This document shows positions 35,758 to 45,454 of a DNA stretch of 64,000 bases, one piece after another. Source of the stretch: Photobacterium arenosum (GTDB taxonomy: Bacteria; Pseudomonadota; Gammaproteobacteria; Enterobacterales; Vibrionaceae). The notes under the pieces were generated by a model. The model was given only the letters and a program-made list of their open reading frames with translations, searched no databases and was not told the origin of the DNA. Where the stretch lies: the NCBI RefSeq assembly GCF_014841115.1, contig NZ_JACYTP010000010.1:1-64000 (forward strand), read 5' to 3'. A program made the translations under genes and the position numbers. Within the stretch, counting starts at the first letter, position 1. The number at the start of each line of letters is the position of its first letter.

Positions 35758-37167
35758 TTAGCTCTTATCAGCTTTACCAGCTGATTGAGCAAACCTTGAG
35801 AGTTGTGTATCCAGCCAGTTCGGCGTTTGGTTCTCATCTTCCGCGCTTTCTTTTCGTCGTATCGCGTTTCTGACCAGAATGGCCCCCAGCCAGCGAATCG
35901 GCTCGGGTGGGAAAGCGCCTTTAGGTCCCGACACTAAGCCAGACCGTGCCCAGTCATTGTCTTCTTCAAGTACCAGAGAGGAGAGGATCTGTCCCCCCAT
36001 CCAGCTCTGTACTACCCCATTGCCGGAATAGCCCAAACCATACACAACAGAAGGGTTGTCCGCTAAACGTCCAAAAAACGGCATGCCAGTGGCAGAGCGA
36101 TCAGAGGCACCTGTCCAGATCATCGCCAGTGGAACAGACTGCATTGCAGGGAAAAATCGCCGAAACGCGGCGCGAAGAATCGCTTGGTAACGACTTGGCT
36201 GATCAAAAACCGTACTCACTTTATTACCAAAAGAAAAATAGTTGCCACCTTTGCCGAGCATCAAGCGGCCATCCGGTGTTGTACGGTAATAGTGAACAAA
36301 GGTTCGGCCATCGATCACGGACTTACCGTCGCGTAAACCCAGATTTTTCAGGTGTTCAGGAGCAGGCTCAGTGATCAACATATCAGAAGAGACCAGCACC
36401 ACACTGTGTTTAAATTCAGGGAATAAAGATGGCATCCAGGCATTTAACGCCAGTACCACTTTATCTGCCCGAATATTCCCGCCGGGAGTTGCGATCCGAA
36501 CCGGAGTTTGCTGCCGATCGATCGCTGTCATAGGCGTGTGTTCAAAAATGGTCACGCCCATTTCCTCTGCAACACGCTTGAGACCTCTGACAAGCAATCC
36601 GGGCTGAACTGTCCCTGCTGCTGATGAAAAATGGCCTTCGAGATGAACATCGGATCCCGATTCTGATTGTACCTTTTCCTTCGTCCATGGCTGCCAGGCA
36701 TTGATCGACTGTTTGTCCAACGCCGCCAAAACCGGATCCATTGCCCCTATTTGTGCTCTGTTTGATGCCGTATATAAGGTGCCATCTAACCGGATCTGCG
36801 CCTCAATGCCATGCGCTTTACAAAACGCCTCTATGTCATAGACCGCCGCTTCAGAGGCTTTCACCAATCGAATAGCTTCTGCTTCTCCGTACAGTTTTTT
36901 TAAGGTCAGATACTTGGTTGACCAGGTCAGCATACAACCCCCATTGCGACCCGATGCCCCGCTGCCGCAGAGATCTTTTTCAATCACCAGGATATCCAGA
37001 GACGGCTGTTTCATTTTCAGCTGAATTGCCGTCCACAGCCCGGTGAACCCGCCACCCACTATGCAGACATCGGTTGTTGTGTCTGTCTCTAATTTCCTGG
37101 GGCGAAGATCAGGTTCGTTTTCCAGTGCTTCTTTAAACCAAAATGAGCTGTACTGTGTCGATTGCAT
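35758..37167 (-). CDS. Putative aminophosphonate FAD oxidoreductase (DAO family)
   Basis: This 469-aa FAD enzyme of the D-amino-acid-oxidase fold has a dinucleotide-binding glycine motif CIVGGGFTGLWTAIQL at about residues 35-50. The second FAD segment is DLCGSGASGRNGGCML, and the C-terminal FAD loop is VYGLGYSGNGVVQSWMGGQ. Its sequence fits the family called putative aminophosphonate oxidoreductase, whose studied relatives (PbfC-type) oxidise N-methyl-AEP or related aminophosphonates to phosphonoacetaldehyde. It lies about 15 kb from the AEP cluster, but a PhnR-like palindrome is placed 12 bases before its start. Gamma-glutamylputrescine oxidase-like activity is the main alternative. Confidence 0.8.
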   Translation of the reverse strand: MQSTQYSSFWFKEALENEPDLRPRKLETDTTTDVCIVGGGFTGLWTAIQLKMKQPSLDILVIEKDLCGSGASGRNGGCMLTWSTKYLTLKKLYGEAEAIRLVKASEAAVYDIEAFCKAHGIEAQIRLDGTLYTASNRAQIGAMDPVLAALDKQSINAWQPWTKEKVQSESGSDVHLEGHFSSAAGTVQPGLLVRGLKRVAEEMGVTIFEHTPMTAIDRQQTPVRIATPGGNIRADKVVLALNAWMPSLFPEFKHSVVLVSSDMLITEPAPEHLKNLGLRDGKSVIDGRTFVHYYRTTPDGRLMLGKGGNYFSFGNKVSTVFDQPSRYQAILRAAFRRFFPAMQSVPLAMIWTGASDRSATGMPFFGRLADNPSVVYGLGYSGNGVVQSWMGGQILSSLVLEEDNDWARSGLVSGPKGAFPPEPIRWLGAILVRNAIRRKESAEDENQTPNWLDTQLSRFAQSAGKADKS

Positions 37168-37465
37168 TGCGTCACCAAGTGGTATAGACCAAAATTGCGT
37201 ATACTCTACGCAAGCTGCCTGCCCAGGCTCAATAGCCAGCAGTGCATTGACACAGAAAATTCATCTTAGGCGGGAGCTACGCTATGACATAACGTCTGCA
37301 CAGAATGGCAGTAAGCCAATGGCTATGATTTGATTGTGTTCGTTGTCGGGGAAAACACGAAAGACTTCATGCCTTCCCCGCTCTGCGCTGATATTACTGC
37401 TAAAACATCATCTCCAGAAAATGTGGTTAAGGTTTTGTCTGGTCAACGGGTTAGCGCAGTCGTTA
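37168..37465. other. Intergenic region between ycbB-like and oxidoreductase genes
   Basis: Apart from the PhnR-like palindrome, it contains CGGGGAA (37347) and TTCCCCG (37374), which could form a hairpin with a 20-nt loop. This might end the ycbB-like transcript, but there is no clear T-tract. No gene was recognised. Confidence 0.45.
37180..37191 (-). promoter_or_regulatory. PhnR-like operator upstream of the oxidoreductase gene
   Basis: TGGTATAGACCA (plus strand) matches the 12-mer at phnT, TGGTATATACCA, at 11 of 12 positions. It sits 12 bases before the start codon, as at phnW. Confidence 0.62.
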
Positions 37466-39232
37466 TCAGCGATAGTTCATCATGGCGATGTAGTCATGTT
37501 CTTGCGGTACTGTGGAATCATCATCATAGCCATAAATATCGTCACGAACCTGCAGTTTACCTTGCTCATCAAGCCAGGCGGTGCGGTAAATAAAATCCAC
37601 CGCCAGTGTTTTTCGCAGATTGATCGTCGCTGGGTTGCGTTTTCGCAATAAATTATCATAGGTTGCACTTTGTCCTGCCCGCTGCCTTTCCAGCAGGAAG
37701 TAGGCTAAGTCGTGCGCCTTCTCCACCCTGACGCAACCCGAGCTGAAGTTCCTTTTACTTTTGTTAAACAAACGCTTAACCGGCGTATCGTGCAAATAAA
37801 TCGAAAAATCATTCGGCATCATGAATTTCACCTGCCCAAGTGCATTACCAGGGCCGGGTCTTTGCTGAAATTCGTAAGGAAAATTACGGGCCGACACCGT
37901 ACTCCAGTCAATTTGTGCGGGGTCAATCGACTGCGCATCACTCCATCCCGACACCATCCGCATGTTATGACGTGCCAGATAGTCAGGAGATCGTTTCATG
38001 CTGGGTATGACATCTTCTTCCTTGATAGTTTCAGGGACATTCCAGGTTGGATTCACCACCATGTGATTGATAGCAGAAGAGAATAAATAGGTTGGCCGGC
38101 TGCTTCTGCCCACAATGACTTTCGATTCAAATACCACATTTTCATCATCCAGAACCCGCAACATGAATTCCGGAATATTCACCTGAAGCACCTCACCCTG
38201 ACCATGTCGCTGCAGAACACGGTTACGCTGTAGATTCAGGGCCAGAAGCTGGGCAACCTGTTCGTACGAACGCGCCATATTCTGCGCGGTTTCAGGGCCA
38301 ATGACGCCATCGTCTGTCAGGCCATGACGCTGCTGGAACTGCCGGATGGCCTGATGAAGTACACCGGTATTGGTGAGTCGGTTTACTGCTGACTCACCGG
38401 TTGCCTGCTCCATCTTCATGACATTGGCATAATCCTTATCCGACAAGTCACCATAAGTTTTGAGCATGCGTGCAAGCTTGTCACCGTTAGGTATTTCAGC
38501 GCCAAATTTAATGGCCGGGCGTCCCGACAGATACACACCATGCGGCTGAGCCTGTTCAAGCGCGCGCATTTCGGCAACCAGCGCGTCAAAGTGCTTGTCT
38601 GTCGGACGCAGTCGTTGCAGTGAGGTTAGAGTCAGTGGCACAGTGATCATAGGAGCTGACGCAAGGTGTTGAGCATCCAGGGTAAAGTTGGCAGGCCGAT
38701 AGAGCGCACTCGGATCATTGAGCATCTGGTTAACGGTGGACTGGTAGACCATCAGGGTATCTGTCGCCAGAAGATCCAGACCGCGTTGATCATCGCGCTG
38801 CGATAGCTGTTGCAGTTCCTGAACTCGCTGCAATAAACCCGGCACCCTATGGGTTTCAGCCAGTGCTGTTAACTGCAGCAGTAATTCATCCACCAAAGCC
38901 GGATCACGCCAGAGGGGCATAAAATCATGACTGGCGTAAAGGTTTTGCAACGCTGTTGGGAAACACAACGGGTCAGTCTGGCCCGGACAAAGCTGGCGAG
39001 TGCTCAGAACGGAAACCGATTCCAACCCGTGCCTGCCGAGCTGAGGGACAGTCAGCGAGGCAGAAATAATCGAACTCTGAGCAGGAACCAGCCTTATCAC
39101 GCCTTCTTCTGCCGCCAGCGAATACGCGGACATCAGCACTGCCGCAGCCAGTCCGGCTGTTCCTTTCACGAAACCAGAGACCGCAACATCCATTGCCTGT
39201 CGTGTCACTTTGCCGCTGTTGAAATTGAGCAT
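37466..39232 (-). CDS. ycbB: YcbB-like L,D-transpeptidase
   Basis: This periplasmic enzyme forms 3-3 cross-links in peptidoglycan. The protein is 588 aa from ATG 39232, similar to E. coli YcbB/LdtD (615). It has an N-terminal hydrophobic segment (GLAAAVLMSAYSLAA), a helical scaffold domain and a peptidoglycan-binding repeat (AIRQFQQRHGLTDDGVIGPETAQNM). The C-terminal YkuD catalytic domain has VVNPTWNVPETI, IYLHDTP and the nucleophile motif SSGCVRVEKAHDLAYFLL. An alternative GTG start at 39271 adds 13 residues. YcbB-type enzymes support beta-lactam tolerance and envelope-stress survival in E. coli. Confidence 0.92.
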   Translation of the reverse strand: MLNFNSGKVTRQAMDVAVSGFVKGTAGLAAAVLMSAYSLAAEEGVIRLVPAQSSIISASLTVPQLGRHGLESVSVLSTRQLCPGQTDPLCFPTALQNLYASHDFMPLWRDPALVDELLLQLTALAETHRVPGLLQRVQELQQLSQRDDQRGLDLLATDTLMVYQSTVNQMLNDPSALYRPANFTLDAQHLASAPMITVPLTLTSLQRLRPTDKHFDALVAEMRALEQAQPHGVYLSGRPAIKFGAEIPNGDKLARMLKTYGDLSDKDYANVMKMEQATGESAVNRLTNTGVLHQAIRQFQQRHGLTDDGVIGPETAQNMARSYEQVAQLLALNLQRNRVLQRHGQGEVLQVNIPEFMLRVLDDENVVFESKVIVGRSSRPTYLFSSAINHMVVNPTWNVPETIKEEDVIPSMKRSPDYLARHNMRMVSGWSDAQSIDPAQIDWSTVSARNFPYEFQQRPGPGNALGQVKFMMPNDFSIYLHDTPVKRLFNKSKRNFSSGCVRVEKAHDLAYFLLERQRAGQSATYDNLLRKRNPATINLRKTLAVDFIYRTAWLDEQGKLQVRDDIYGYDDDSTVPQEHDYIAMMNYR

Positions 39233-39554
39233 AGCCTGACAACCCCACTTTACGTTCTTTGTTATTCGCACTAAAAGTCAGTAGTGGTTAACTCACTTTT
39301 ATCCGGCTTTTCTTAGCCTAAGTTTATCCAAGCCACCAGCTGTAAAGTGTTCAACATTTAATAATCGCTAATATTAACGTTAGCTATACAGTAAAGTACC
39401 TGTGCAGTAATGATTGACGTTATATTCACTATTTTTAATATCAATTACGTAATTTTGTCTTGCAGATATGTAATCGGTGCCATAAAAAAAGCCAATACAG
39501 ACAGTTAGCTGTATTGGCTTTTTTTACGACGGCAGGCTGGGTGGCAAAAAGCGG
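39233..39554. other. Intergenic region between folE and ycbB-like genes
   Basis: It holds the folE terminator (39484-39525) and an AT-rich stretch that should carry the ycbB promoter, including the imperfect palindrome GCTAATATTAACGTTAGC near 39367. Nothing else was recognised. Confidence 0.5.
39484..39525. terminator. Strong bidirectional terminator after folE
   Basis: A perfect 17-bp stem is formed: seven A, then GCCAATACAG, pairing with CTGTATTGGC and seven T, around an 8-nt loop. It terminates folE on the minus strand. Confidence 0.95.
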
Positions 39555-40208
39555 TTAACGCAGTCCGTGAAGGAACTCTGCACGGGTCGCAGGTATGCGT
39601 TTAAAAATACCGCCGAGTGCGGTTGTTGTTGTCTCGCTGGTTTGATCCATCACACCGCGGGCTTTTACACAGTAGTGCGTGGCATCAATTCTCACTGCGA
39701 CATCATCGCTTTCCAACAAAGTTTGTAGCGCAACTAAGATTTGCTGCGTCATACGTTCCTGCACCTGCGGACGCTGAGCAAAGAAACGCACAATGCGATT
39801 AATCTTCGACAGGCCGATAATTTTTCCGCGCGGAATATAAGCCACCGTTGCTTTACCATCTATGGTTACAAGGTGATGCTCACAAGTGCTGGTCAGGGTG
39901 ATCTCTTTTACCCGCACCATTTCATCACAGTTCATTTTGTTATCAATGACAGTGATTTTCGGAAAGTTGCCGTAATCCAGACCGGAGAAAATTTCGTCTA
40001 CATACATTTTCGCGATACGTTTTGGGGTATCCATCAAGCTATCATCGGTGAGATCCAGAGATAATAATCCCAGAATTTCGCGCATGTGGAATTCAATACG
40101 TTCTTTCTTCTCGGCATTGCCAACCAAGTCGGTTGTCATCGGGGTTTCCAGTCCACGTGCTTCTAACGCCTGACGGACTTTCAATGCTGATTCGCTTAAT
40201 GTTGTCAT
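39555..40208 (-). CDS. folE: GTP cyclohydrolase I
   Basis: FolE converts GTP to dihydroneopterin triphosphate, the first step of folate and pterin synthesis. The protein is 217 aa (E. coli 222). Zinc and active-site residues are in [20 protein letters not shown] and [11 protein letters not shown]. The family signature [16 protein letters not shown] is intact. ATG 40208 is preferred because GGAGGAG is directly upstream; the longer frame uses TTG inside that ribosome site. It is divergent from moeA, which also belongs to pterin (molybdopterin) metabolism. Confidence 0.96.
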   Translation of the reverse strand: MTTLSESALKVRQALEARGLETPMTTDLVGNAEKKERIEFHMREILGLLSLDLTDDSLMDTPKRIAKMYVDEIFSGLDYGNFPKITVIDNKMNCDEMVRVKEITLTSTCEHHLVTIDGKATVAYIPRGKIIGLSKINRIVRFFAQRPQVQERMTQQILVALQTLLESDDVAVRIDATHYCVKARGVMDQTSETTTTALGGIFKRIPATRAEFLHGLR

Positions 40209-40389
40209 TTTCTCCTCCAACTGACTGAGGCTGATGATCGAACAACACTGCCTTGCCAGTAAAACTGAGCCCGAAGGATACCCCCATTTAGCAACAATTA
40301 CACCTCGTATTTGCTGGGGGAATTAGTTCCGGCGAGTTTTTTTTGTCATAATAGTCAGCAATTAAGCATAACGAATGAAGGATTAGCAA

Positions 40390-41625
40390 ATGGACTCGTG
40401 TGATGCGCCGGGCTTAATGCCGGTAGAAACAGCCATTGAGAATATGCTGTCAGTGGTCAAACCCATCAGCAAAACCAATAGATTACCTTTGGCAGAAACA
40501 CTGGGGCTGGTACTGGCAGAGGATGTGACCTCCCCGATTAACGTCCCGCCCTTTGCCAATTCCGCCATGGATGGCTACGCCCTTCAGCGTGCTGATTTAG
40601 ACAGAACAGACACCCTGACTCTGGCCGGTCAGTCGTTTGCAGGTAGCCCTTTCGACGGTGCATGCCAATCAGGCCAGTGCATCCGTATTATGACAGGCGC
40701 AGAGCTACCTGCTGGGACAGATACCGTGATCATGCAGGAAGAGACAGAGGCGCTTGGTGACCAAATCCGCTTTCTGGCTACACCTCAGGCAGGAGACAAT
40801 GTCCGCCCGATTGGCGATGACATTCAACTCGGCGAAGTTGTTGTTGCCAAAGGCCACAGGCTTTCAGCGCGAGAACTCCCGCTGATCGCTTCACTGGGCA
40901 TTGCCAGCTTACCTGTGTTTGAACGTCCTAAAATCGCTTTCTTTTCCACCGGTGACGAGCTGCGCCCGCTCGGCGAACCGCTGGCCGCCGGCCAGATTTA
41001 CGACAGCAACCGTTACGGAATTCGGGCGCTGCTGGATAAATTCGGCTGCGAGGTGCTGGATCTGGGGATTATTCCTGACGATCCCGCCCAGTTAGCGGCG
41101 GCTTTTGCAAAAGCCACCAGCACAGCGGATGTGTTAATCACCTCAGGTGGCGTCAGCGTTGGTGAAGCGGATTACACAAAAGATATCCTCACCCAGCAAG
41201 GTGAAGTTGGTTTTTGGAAGATAGCCATGAAACCAGGCAAGCCTTTTGCTTTCGGCAAGGTCAACGACTGCTGGTTTTGCGGTTTGCCGGGGAACCCGGT
41301 GTCAGCCATGCTCACCCTGTATCAGATGGTTCAGCCTGTCCTTGCCCAGTTGGCGGGCCAGAGTCAGTATCAGGCTCCCCAGCGCTTACCGGCCATTGCC
41401 AGTACCGTGTTTAAAAAACGCCCTGGCCGTACCGACTTCCAGCGCGGCATTTATCAGGTGAACGACAAAGGGCAAATTGAAGTGGCCACAACAGGCAATC
41501 AGGGGTCAGGCGCATTCAGCTCCATGCATCAGGCCAACTGCCTGGTCATTCTGGAACAAGAGCGCGGCAAAGTGCAGCCGGGTGAAACTGTCACGATTGA
41601 ACCGTTTAACGCCAGTATGTATTAA
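40390..41625 (+). CDS. moeA: Molybdopterin molybdenumtransferase MoeA
   Basis: MoeA inserts molybdenum into adenylylated molybdopterin. The 411-aa length equals E. coli MoeA. Characteristic segments are FANSAMDGYALQ, RIMTGAELPAGTDTVIMQEE, the MPT-binding domain FFSTGDELRPLGEPLAAGQIYDSN and ITSGGVSVGEADYTKDIL, and the LPGNPVSAMLTL loop. GAAGGA precedes the ATG. moeB follows closely in the same operon. Confidence 0.97.
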   Translation: MDSCDAPGLMPVETAIENMLSVVKPISKTNRLPLAETLGLVLAEDVTSPINVPPFANSAMDGYALQRADLDRTDTLTLAGQSFAGSPFDGACQSGQCIRIMTGAELPAGTDTVIMQEETEALGDQIRFLATPQAGDNVRPIGDDIQLGEVVVAKGHRLSARELPLIASLGIASLPVFERPKIAFFSTGDELRPLGEPLAAGQIYDSNRYGIRALLDKFGCEVLDLGIIPDDPAQLAAAFAKATSTADVLITSGGVSVGEADYTKDILTQQGEVGFWKIAMKPGKPFAFGKVNDCWFCGLPGNPVSAMLTLYQMVQPVLAQLAGQSQYQAPQRLPAIASTVFKKRPGRTDFQRGIYQVNDKGQIEVATTGNQGSGAFSSMHQANCLVILEQERGKVQPGETVTIEPFNASMY

Positions 41626-41649
41626 ATGATGACCGAGCAGGAGCCAGTA

Positions 41650-42405
41650 ATGGAAGAGTTATCTGATCAAGAAATGCTGCGTTACAATCGGCAGATCATT
41701 TTGCGTCAGTTCGACTTTGAGGGCCAGGAAGCCTTAAAAGCGGCGCACATACTGATCCTTGGTGCCGGAGGGTTAGGTTGTGCCGCGAGCCAGTATCTGG
41801 CTGCGGCCGGCGCCGGCGTGCTGACCCTGATTGATGACGATAAGGTTGAGCTCTCCAATCTGCAACGTCAGGTGCTCCACCACGACGCGACTGTGGGTAT
41901 GCTGAAAGTCGACTCCGCCAAACAGGCACTTGAGCGGATGAATCCGCACTGCTCTATTCGCACCATTGGCGAGCGGCTGGATGATGCGGCCCTGCTCACC
42001 CTGATAAAACAGCACACGCTGGTTGTCGACTGCAGCGATAACCTGCCGACCCGAAACCAGTTGAACCGTTTATGCTACCAGACTCAAACCCCTCTGGTTT
42101 CCGGCGCGGCAATACGCATGGAAGGCCAGGTCAGTGTCTTCACCTATCAGAACGATCAGCCTTGCTATGCCTGCCTCAGCAGCCTGTTCGGCGAACAAAA
42201 CCTGACCTGTGTTGAAGCCGGTGTGATGTCACCTCTGGTCGGTATCATCGGTGCGGTGCAGGCGATGGAAGCCATCAAAGTGATAGCGGCTATGGGCAAA
42301 CCGCTCACAGGTAAAATTCTGCTGCTGGACGCCATGACTATGCACTGGCAGGAAATGAAGCTAATGAAGCAGGCGAACTGTCCGGTTTGCGGGAGTAACG
42401 AATAA
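41650..42405 (+). CDS. moeB: Molybdopterin-synthase adenylyltransferase MoeB
   Basis: MoeB is an E1-like enzyme that adenylates the C-terminus of MoaD for molybdopterin sulfuration. The protein is 251 aa from ATG 41650 (MEELSDQEMLRYNRQIIL), which matches the E. coli N-terminus; GCAGGAG lies 8 bases upstream. The longer frame from 41626 abuts the moeA stop. The nucleotide-binding motif GAGGLGCAASQYL, the R-x-R-type loop (SNLQRQVLH), CSDN and zinc cysteines CYAC and CPVC are present. Confidence 0.97.
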   Translation: MEELSDQEMLRYNRQIILRQFDFEGQEALKAAHILILGAGGLGCAASQYLAAAGAGVLTLIDDDKVELSNLQRQVLHHDATVGMLKVDSAKQALERMNPHCSIRTIGERLDDAALLTLIKQHTLVVDCSDNLPTRNQLNRLCYQTQTPLVSGAAIRMEGQVSVFTYQNDQPCYACLSSLFGEQNLTCVEAGVMSPLVGIIGAVQAMEAIKVIAAMGKPLTGKILLLDAMTMHWQEMKLMKQANCPVCGSNE

Positions 42406-42412
42406 CACGAGT

Positions 42413-42442
42413 AAAAAGAGCCTGACTGAGATCAGGCTCTTT
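42413..42442. terminator. Terminator between moeB and oppA
   Basis: AAAGAGCCTGA and TCAGGCTCTTT form an 11-bp stem with a 6-nt loop, flanked by A- and T-rich bases. It serves the convergent moeB and oppA genes. Confidence 0.85.
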
Positions 42443-42484
42443 GCTTAAGGCTCTTTAGTCAATCTTACAGAACGTTTCGTCGCA

Positions 42485-44101
42485 TCACTTCATGATGTAC
42501 AAATCACGGGTGTAGCGGTTTGCCGATGCATTGGTCGTTGAATACCCGCCGACTTTTGGCGACTTGATAACTGTCTTGGTATAAAAATACACAGGGATTG
42601 CCGGCATATCTTCAGCAAAAATACGTTCCGCTTCCTGATAGAAGTGATTACGCTCTTTATCTGATTTCGCCGCTAAAGCGTCTGCCATTGCTTTGTCGTA
42701 GGCTTGATTGGCCCAGCGCGAATAGTTCATGCCCTTGCTTTCAAAGTACGACAAAAAGGTTGATGCTTCGTTATAGTCACCTACCCAGGCATAACGCGCC
42801 AGACTAAAGTCTTTCTGAGCCAGTTTCTGCAGGAAGGTTTTCCATTCCTGGTTCGCCAGATCCACTTCTACCGGCAGGCTTTGCTTCCACATCGACAGCA
42901 TCGCCAGCGCCAGTTTTTTGTGCGATTCATTGGTGTTATATACCAGCTCAAATTTCAGCGGGTTATCTTTCGAATAGCCTGCTTCTTTCAACAATTCCTG
43001 CGCTTTTTGGTTACGTTCCTTCTGAGACAGCGAAGCCCAGGGCAATTCCGGCGCATCAAAACCCGCCACGGCAGGCGGTGTCACACCGTAGGCTGGGATC
43101 TGCCCCTGCCCCAGAATAAACTGAGTCACCACATCACGATCGATCGCATAAGCCAGTGCTTTACGGACGCGGACATCATCAAATGGCTTCTTATCTAAGT
43201 TGAACAGATAGTAATAGGTCGCCAGCGATGGCATGGTCAGCAGCTCATCAGGACGCTCTTGCTTGATGTGCTTATACTGTTCGAGCGGAAATGTCGCCGT
43301 GATGTCAATTTCACCGGTACGGTAACGGTTATACTCTGCCGTCTGATTTTCAATCGCCAGATAGGCGGCTTTGTTAATCACCGTTTTAGCATCGTTCCAG
43401 TATGCTGGGTTACGTACCAGATCAATGCGCTCGTTCACTACCCAGTTGGTCAGAGTGTACGCACCTGAGCTGACGATATGATCCGGATTGGTCCAGTTAT
43501 CACCATACTTTTCAACCGCTTTACGGTAGACAGGAAACGTTGATGGATGTGAGAGCATTTTGACAAAATAAGGGGTTGGCTGAGTCAGACTAAACTGAAC
43601 GGTGTTGTCGTCCAGTGCCTTGACACCCAAAGTCTCTTTGTCTTTTTTGCCATCAGTGATGTCTATAGCATTCACAATATTCGCTGTACCCAGATACCAT
43701 GAATAAGGCGCTGCGGATGCCGGATCGGCATTGCGCTTAAAGCTGTATTCCACATCGTGCGCCGTTAATGGTTCACCGTTAGACCACTGAAGCCCGTCAC
43801 GAAGATGGAAAGTCACGGTTTTGCCATCGGCAGAGATGTCCCAGTGCGAGGCCAGGGCAGGAATAATATTGCCTTCCTTATCTTCAGACACTAAACCGTC
43901 GAACAAATCGCTGATCACTTTGCTGCTTGAGTCATCTGTGGTCATGGTGGGATCTAAGGTTGGCACCTCACCGCCCAGACTCCAGACAATTTCCTGTTTC
44001 TCTGCCAGCGTCACACCCGCAGGCACATCGGCTGCGTAAGCCGCGCCAGACATCAGCAGCGAAATACCTGCAGCCAATGCTTTCACTTTCATTCCTTGCA
44101 T
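42485..44101 (-). CDS. oppA: Periplasmic oligopeptide-binding protein (OppA)
   Basis: This 538-aa ABC transporter binding protein has a signal peptide ending near residue 23 (MSGAAYAAD). The mature start ADVPAGVTLAEKQ is near-identical to E. coli OppA. Further matches are HLRDGLQWSNGEPLTAHDVEYSFKR, YTLTNWVVNERI, DVRVRKALAYAIDRD and LVYNTNESHKKLA. It delivers oligopeptides, possibly including murein peptides, to an Opp permease. The oppBCDF genes are not next to it, so it is an orphan component. The ATG at 44101 has AAGGAAT upstream; the inner ATG at 44092 is too close to its own purine run. Confidence 0.92.
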   Translation of the reverse strand: MQGMKVKALAAGISLLMSGAAYAADVPAGVTLAEKQEIVWSLGGEVPTLDPTMTTDDSSSKVISDLFDGLVSEDKEGNIIPALASHWDISADGKTVTFHLRDGLQWSNGEPLTAHDVEYSFKRNADPASAAPYSWYLGTANIVNAIDITDGKKDKETLGVKALDDNTVQFSLTQPTPYFVKMLSHPSTFPVYRKAVEKYGDNWTNPDHIVSSGAYTLTNWVVNERIDLVRNPAYWNDAKTVINKAAYLAIENQTAEYNRYRTGEIDITATFPLEQYKHIKQERPDELLTMPSLATYYYLFNLDKKPFDDVRVRKALAYAIDRDVVTQFILGQGQIPAYGVTPPAVAGFDAPELPWASLSQKERNQKAQELLKEAGYSKDNPLKFELVYNTNESHKKLALAMLSMWKQSLPVEVDLANQEWKTFLQKLAQKDFSLARYAWVGDYNEASTFLSYFESKGMNYSRWANQAYDKAMADALAAKSDKERNHFYQEAERIFAEDMPAIPVYFYTKTVIKSPKVGGYSTTNASANRYTRDLYIMK

Positions 44102-44264
44102 GTTTATTCCTTGTCAATTGTAGTGTGTTGTCAGGTTGGATAAGCCTTGGATGGGACCTAACAGTTTTTTACTCACAATCAATGACTATAAATGGCTCAA
44201 TGCTGTAACCATTCAGGTATATAAACATACGCTCATATTGAGCAAGAGAGAATAACAGCGGTCA

Positions 44265-44292
44265 CAAAAAAGCCGGTGAGTTTCACCGGCTT
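44265..44292 (-). terminator. Terminator after the CvfB-like gene
   Basis: AAGCCGGTGA and TCACCGGCTT form a 10-bp stem with a 3-nt loop; the T-run follows on the minus strand. Confidence 0.92.
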
Positions 44293-44312
44293 ATGTCAGA
44301 ATTGCAGCACTT

Positions 44313-45152
44313 TCAGTTATCGTTGAGACGGATACCATCCCTTTCGATGATGATCAGGCCTTTCTTGTATAAGCTGCCAATGGTTTTTTTGAACGTTGCT
44401 TTACTGGTTCTGAACGCTTTGAAGATATCATCGGGTGCTGACTTATCGCTCAAAGGCAGAAAGCCCCCCTGCCGCTCCAGCGTTGTCAGGATTTTATCCG
44501 CCAGATCGTCCACTTTCGCTTTGCCTGCTTTTTGTAACGACAGGTTGATCTTGCCATCGGGGCGAATTTCTTTGATATAGGCTTTCAGTTTCTTACCGAC
44601 AAACAACTTACCAAACGCTTCTGTCTTAAAGAAAAGTCCCCAGTGCAAATCTTCGATCACCGCTTTGTAACCCAGCTCAGTCGTTTCCGCGATTAAGACT
44701 TTCACTTCATCGCCCACTTGATACGGTGCCGGTGTTTTATCCAGAAAACGATTCAGTTTAGTCGAGCCGACTATACGGCCGGACGCTTTATCGGTATAGA
44801 TTCGCACCAGAATATTCTGACCGACTTCCAGGCGGCGTCGCTGCTCACTGAACGGTACCAGCAGATCTTTATCCAGCCCCCAGTCAACAAAGGCGCCGAC
44901 ACCAGAAATGCCGACTATCTTCAGCAGCGCAAAGTCACCGACTTGCGCCAGCGGTGTTTTCGTCGTCGCAATAATGTCATCTTCAGAATCAAAATAGACG
45001 AACACCTCCAGATTATCCCCCAGAGATGTACCTTCAGGCACAGACGATTTCGGCAGCAAAATATTGCCAAAATCCTCGCCACCATCCAGAAACACGCCAA
45101 AATCTACAATTTTTACGACTTCCAACGTGTTGTACTGACCAACTTTAATCAT
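44313..45152 (-). CDS. CvfB/YitL-family S1-domain RNA-binding protein
   Basis: The protein is 279 aa with tandem S1-like OB-fold domains and a C-terminal winged helix. S1 signatures are NTLEVVKIVDFGVFLDGGEDFGNILLPKS at the start, ALLKIVGISGVGAFVDWGLDKDLLVPFSEQ in the second domain, and a third from about 150. The end, TLERQGGFLPLSDKSAPDDIFKAFRTSKATFKKTIGSLYKKGLI, is the CvfB winged helix. S. aureus CvfB binds RNA and affects virulence genes; the role here is unknown. ATG 45152 is chosen over 45200 by domain start and a GAGAG run upstream. Confidence 0.9.
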   Translation of the reverse strand: MIKVGQYNTLEVVKIVDFGVFLDGGEDFGNILLPKSSVPEGTSLGDNLEVFVYFDSEDDIIATTKTPLAQVGDFALLKIVGISGVGAFVDWGLDKDLLVPFSEQRRRLEVGQNILVRIYTDKASGRIVGSTKLNRFLDKTPAPYQVGDEVKVLIAETTELGYKAVIEDLHWGLFFKTEAFGKLFVGKKLKAYIKEIRPDGKINLSLQKAGKAKVDDLADKILTTLERQGGFLPLSDKSAPDDIFKAFRTSKATFKKTIGSLYKKGLIIIERDGIRLNDN

Positions 45153-45454
45153 AAATATGTCACTCTCAGGGTAAACTATTCCAGCGGTTATCCGCCTCAA
45201 TCTCCGGTCAGCAGCGTTTCTGACACAAAACTAACGCTGAACGGGAGAAAGCTCGCTATTTTGAAACGCGCATTATACGTGATGTTGATTCAGGCTGCCT
45301 GACCAAAATAGGCGTATCTGACCAAAATTTCTGCTGTCGAGCCATAACTCGTTGTCTGGTAGTGCTATTTCACATGAGTTTACACTAAAATTCTAACAGC
45401 AACTGAATCCGGCAAACCCACACCACAGAACCTTCAGAGAGGAACCGACTTAAA
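45153..45454. other. Intergenic region between divergent CvfB-like and membrane-protein genes
   Basis: About 300 bases should hold two divergent promoters. No open frame, hairpin with a T-tract, or known operator was recognised. Confidence 0.45.

Noticed and set aside
40221..40389. Molybdenum-cofactor riboswitch upstream of moeA
   Set aside because: Only about 180 bases separate moeA from folE, and I could not see the conserved multi-stem structure; known Moco riboswitches also usually precede moaA-type operons.
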